From: Candidatus Zixiibacteriota bacterium
Lineage (GTDB): Bacteria > Zixibacteria > MSB-5A5 > CAIYYT01
Direction: 5' to 3'
NCBI GenBank assembly: GCA_026397575.1
Contig: JAPLUP010000471.1
Coordinates: 1-5,136 of the forward strand
Length of the DNA stretch: 5,136 nt
The notes under the pieces are model-generated. The model saw only the letters and a list, made by a program, of their open reading frames with translations. It had not been told where the DNA came from and did not search any database. Each line of letters begins with the position of its first letter. Positions within the stretch are counted from its first letter, which is position 1. Shown piece by piece: positions 4,585 to 5,136 of this stretch. The position numbers were made by a program, and so were the translations under genes.

Positions 4585-4613
4585 ATTATCGCTGCTACAC
4601 GTACCCCATCCAA
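4585..4613 (-). promoter_or_regulatory. Putative promoter of the 38-aa gene
   Basis: On the minus strand: TTGGAT (4613-4608), 17-bp spacer, GATAAT (4590-4585). The -10 matches five of six consensus bases and the -35 three of six. The predicted start is near 4578, a leader of about 111 nt. Confidence 0.45.
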
Positions 4614-5090
4614 TGGCACCTTTGAAAAACTCTTACATTTTCCGTTCCGGCAGGTCTTGCGTCCGGCGTCTTATAACCCGCGATCAATCTTGCGCTTCCC
4701 TCAGCCGGACGTGTGATCTGCCGGACTATCACCTCTCACTTCTTGTAGCGCTCTTGTAGATAAATCTTCCCCACCCCAGTTAGTAGAACGCTGGTTGCGG
4801 CACCGAAGGTTACCCCGGAGTGCTCTGCGGGTCGGGTGATTAGCGGCAGAGCAAAACCGTGTTGGGTTTTGTGTATTTACCTCCTACTCGATCAGGAATC
4901 CCTTGCGGTTGGACGGCAACGACTAAGCTAATGAAAATGCCGAACAATAACCGTCACCACCCAAGGCATATTCGTACTTCGCCGTGGTGAGTGAGTCTGT
5001 CGCTGCTCGCGCTGTCAGATACAAGCCGTCCGGCTGACACGCTTTGATGTGTGAAGGGTGCCCCACCGCTTGCGGAGGGACTTCTTGTGC
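4614..5090. other. Gene-poor stretch with several inverted repeats
   Basis: I see no coding frame here with a ribosome site, plausible composition or family match on either strand. What can be seen are short dyads: CGTCCGGC (4660-4667) with GCCGGACG (4704-4711), and a further GCCGGAC at 4720-4726 and GTCCGGC at 5028-5034; TGCTCTGC (4821-4828) with GCAGAGCA (4846-4853); CAAAACC (4852-4858) with GGTTTTG (4865-4871); TCACCAC (4954-4960) with GTGGTGA (4984-4990); TGTCAG (5013-5018) with CTGACA (5034-5039). A perfect AGGAGG on the minus strand near 4890 has no start codon after it. It could hold an unrecognised RNA or decayed mobile DNA. Confidence 0.4.
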
Positions 5091-5094
5091 GTGC

Positions 5095-5122
5095 CGTTCG
5101 CCCTGAGCCTGTCGAAGGGTGC
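5095..5122. repeat. REP-like dispersed palindromic repeat
   Basis: The stretch contains TTCGCCCTGAGCCTGTCGAA followed by GGGTGCG. I recognise its core (on the other strand CCTTCGACAGGCTCAGG) as a short repeat found many times in intergenic DNA of diverse bacterial genomes. CGCCCT and AGGGTGCG give it partial dyad symmetry. It marks intergenic DNA and has no coding role. Confidence 0.65.
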
Positions 5123-5136
5123 GCCGCGGATTATGC

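Noticed and set aside
4450..4716. Plus-strand 88-codon frame starting TTG
   Set aside because: No ribosome site and no family match; it crosses the GTCCGGC inverted repeats and the antisense of the 38-aa gene's leader.
4614..5090. Group II intron or other known structured RNA
   Set aside because: Some stretches looked faintly familiar, but no domain V hairpin, reverse transcriptase frame or other diagnostic core could be identified.
1..5136. CRISPR array, tRNA or rRNA
   Set aside because: No regularly spaced direct repeats, tRNA cloverleaf signatures or conserved rRNA segments were seen.

Overview
The window is bacterial. It shows Shine-Dalgarno-led genes, several sigma-70 type promoters with a perfect TTGACA -35 box and 17-bp spacers, and at least one clear intrinsic terminator. 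The phylum cannot be fixed from the sequence. The left end (1-1546) is moderately GC-rich and carries recognisable families. The middle (about 2180-3050) is AT-rich and the right end is gene-poor, which looks like accessory or intergenic material.

Layout: (1) 1-278 is the C-terminal end of a DUF2238/YjdF-type inner-membrane protein. (2) 403-1546 is a two-gene operon: a strong promoter, a dyad-rich operator candidate just after the transcription start, an SPFH/band-7 membrane protein, and a small Arc-type ribbon-helix-helix protein that probably represses the operon. (3) 1547-2177 holds a doubtful 31-aa ORF and a convergent minus-strand gene of 87 aa with its own promoter; its promoter shows that the longest open frame overstates the protein. 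(4) 2178-2444 has no gene but contains a nested two-stem inverted repeat. (5) 2445-2813 is a minus-strand unit encoding a 62-aa protein that is one-third phenylalanine, with promoter, perfect AGGAGG site and a textbook terminator. (6) 2937-4275 holds a plus-strand gene for a 408-aa protein with its own promoter and an upstream dyad. The protein has three internal repeats at an exact 88-residue period, and its C-terminal half is laid out like a sigma factor. (7) 4272-4613 is a conflict zone. A 56-aa ORF overlaps the stop of the 408-aa gene by ATGA, while the opposite strand encodes a 38-aa single-span membrane peptide with its own promoter, ribosome site and possible terminator. (8) 4614-5136 has no credible gene; it holds several inverted repeats and ends in a widely dispersed REP-like palindrome.

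The SPFH and RHH genes probably form one autoregulated membrane-stress or housekeeping module. The 408-aa gene lies between two minus-strand genes for tiny hydrophobic proteins, each with a leader of about 110 nt. No functional link among these three can be shown from this window, but the arrangement is the least explained part of it.
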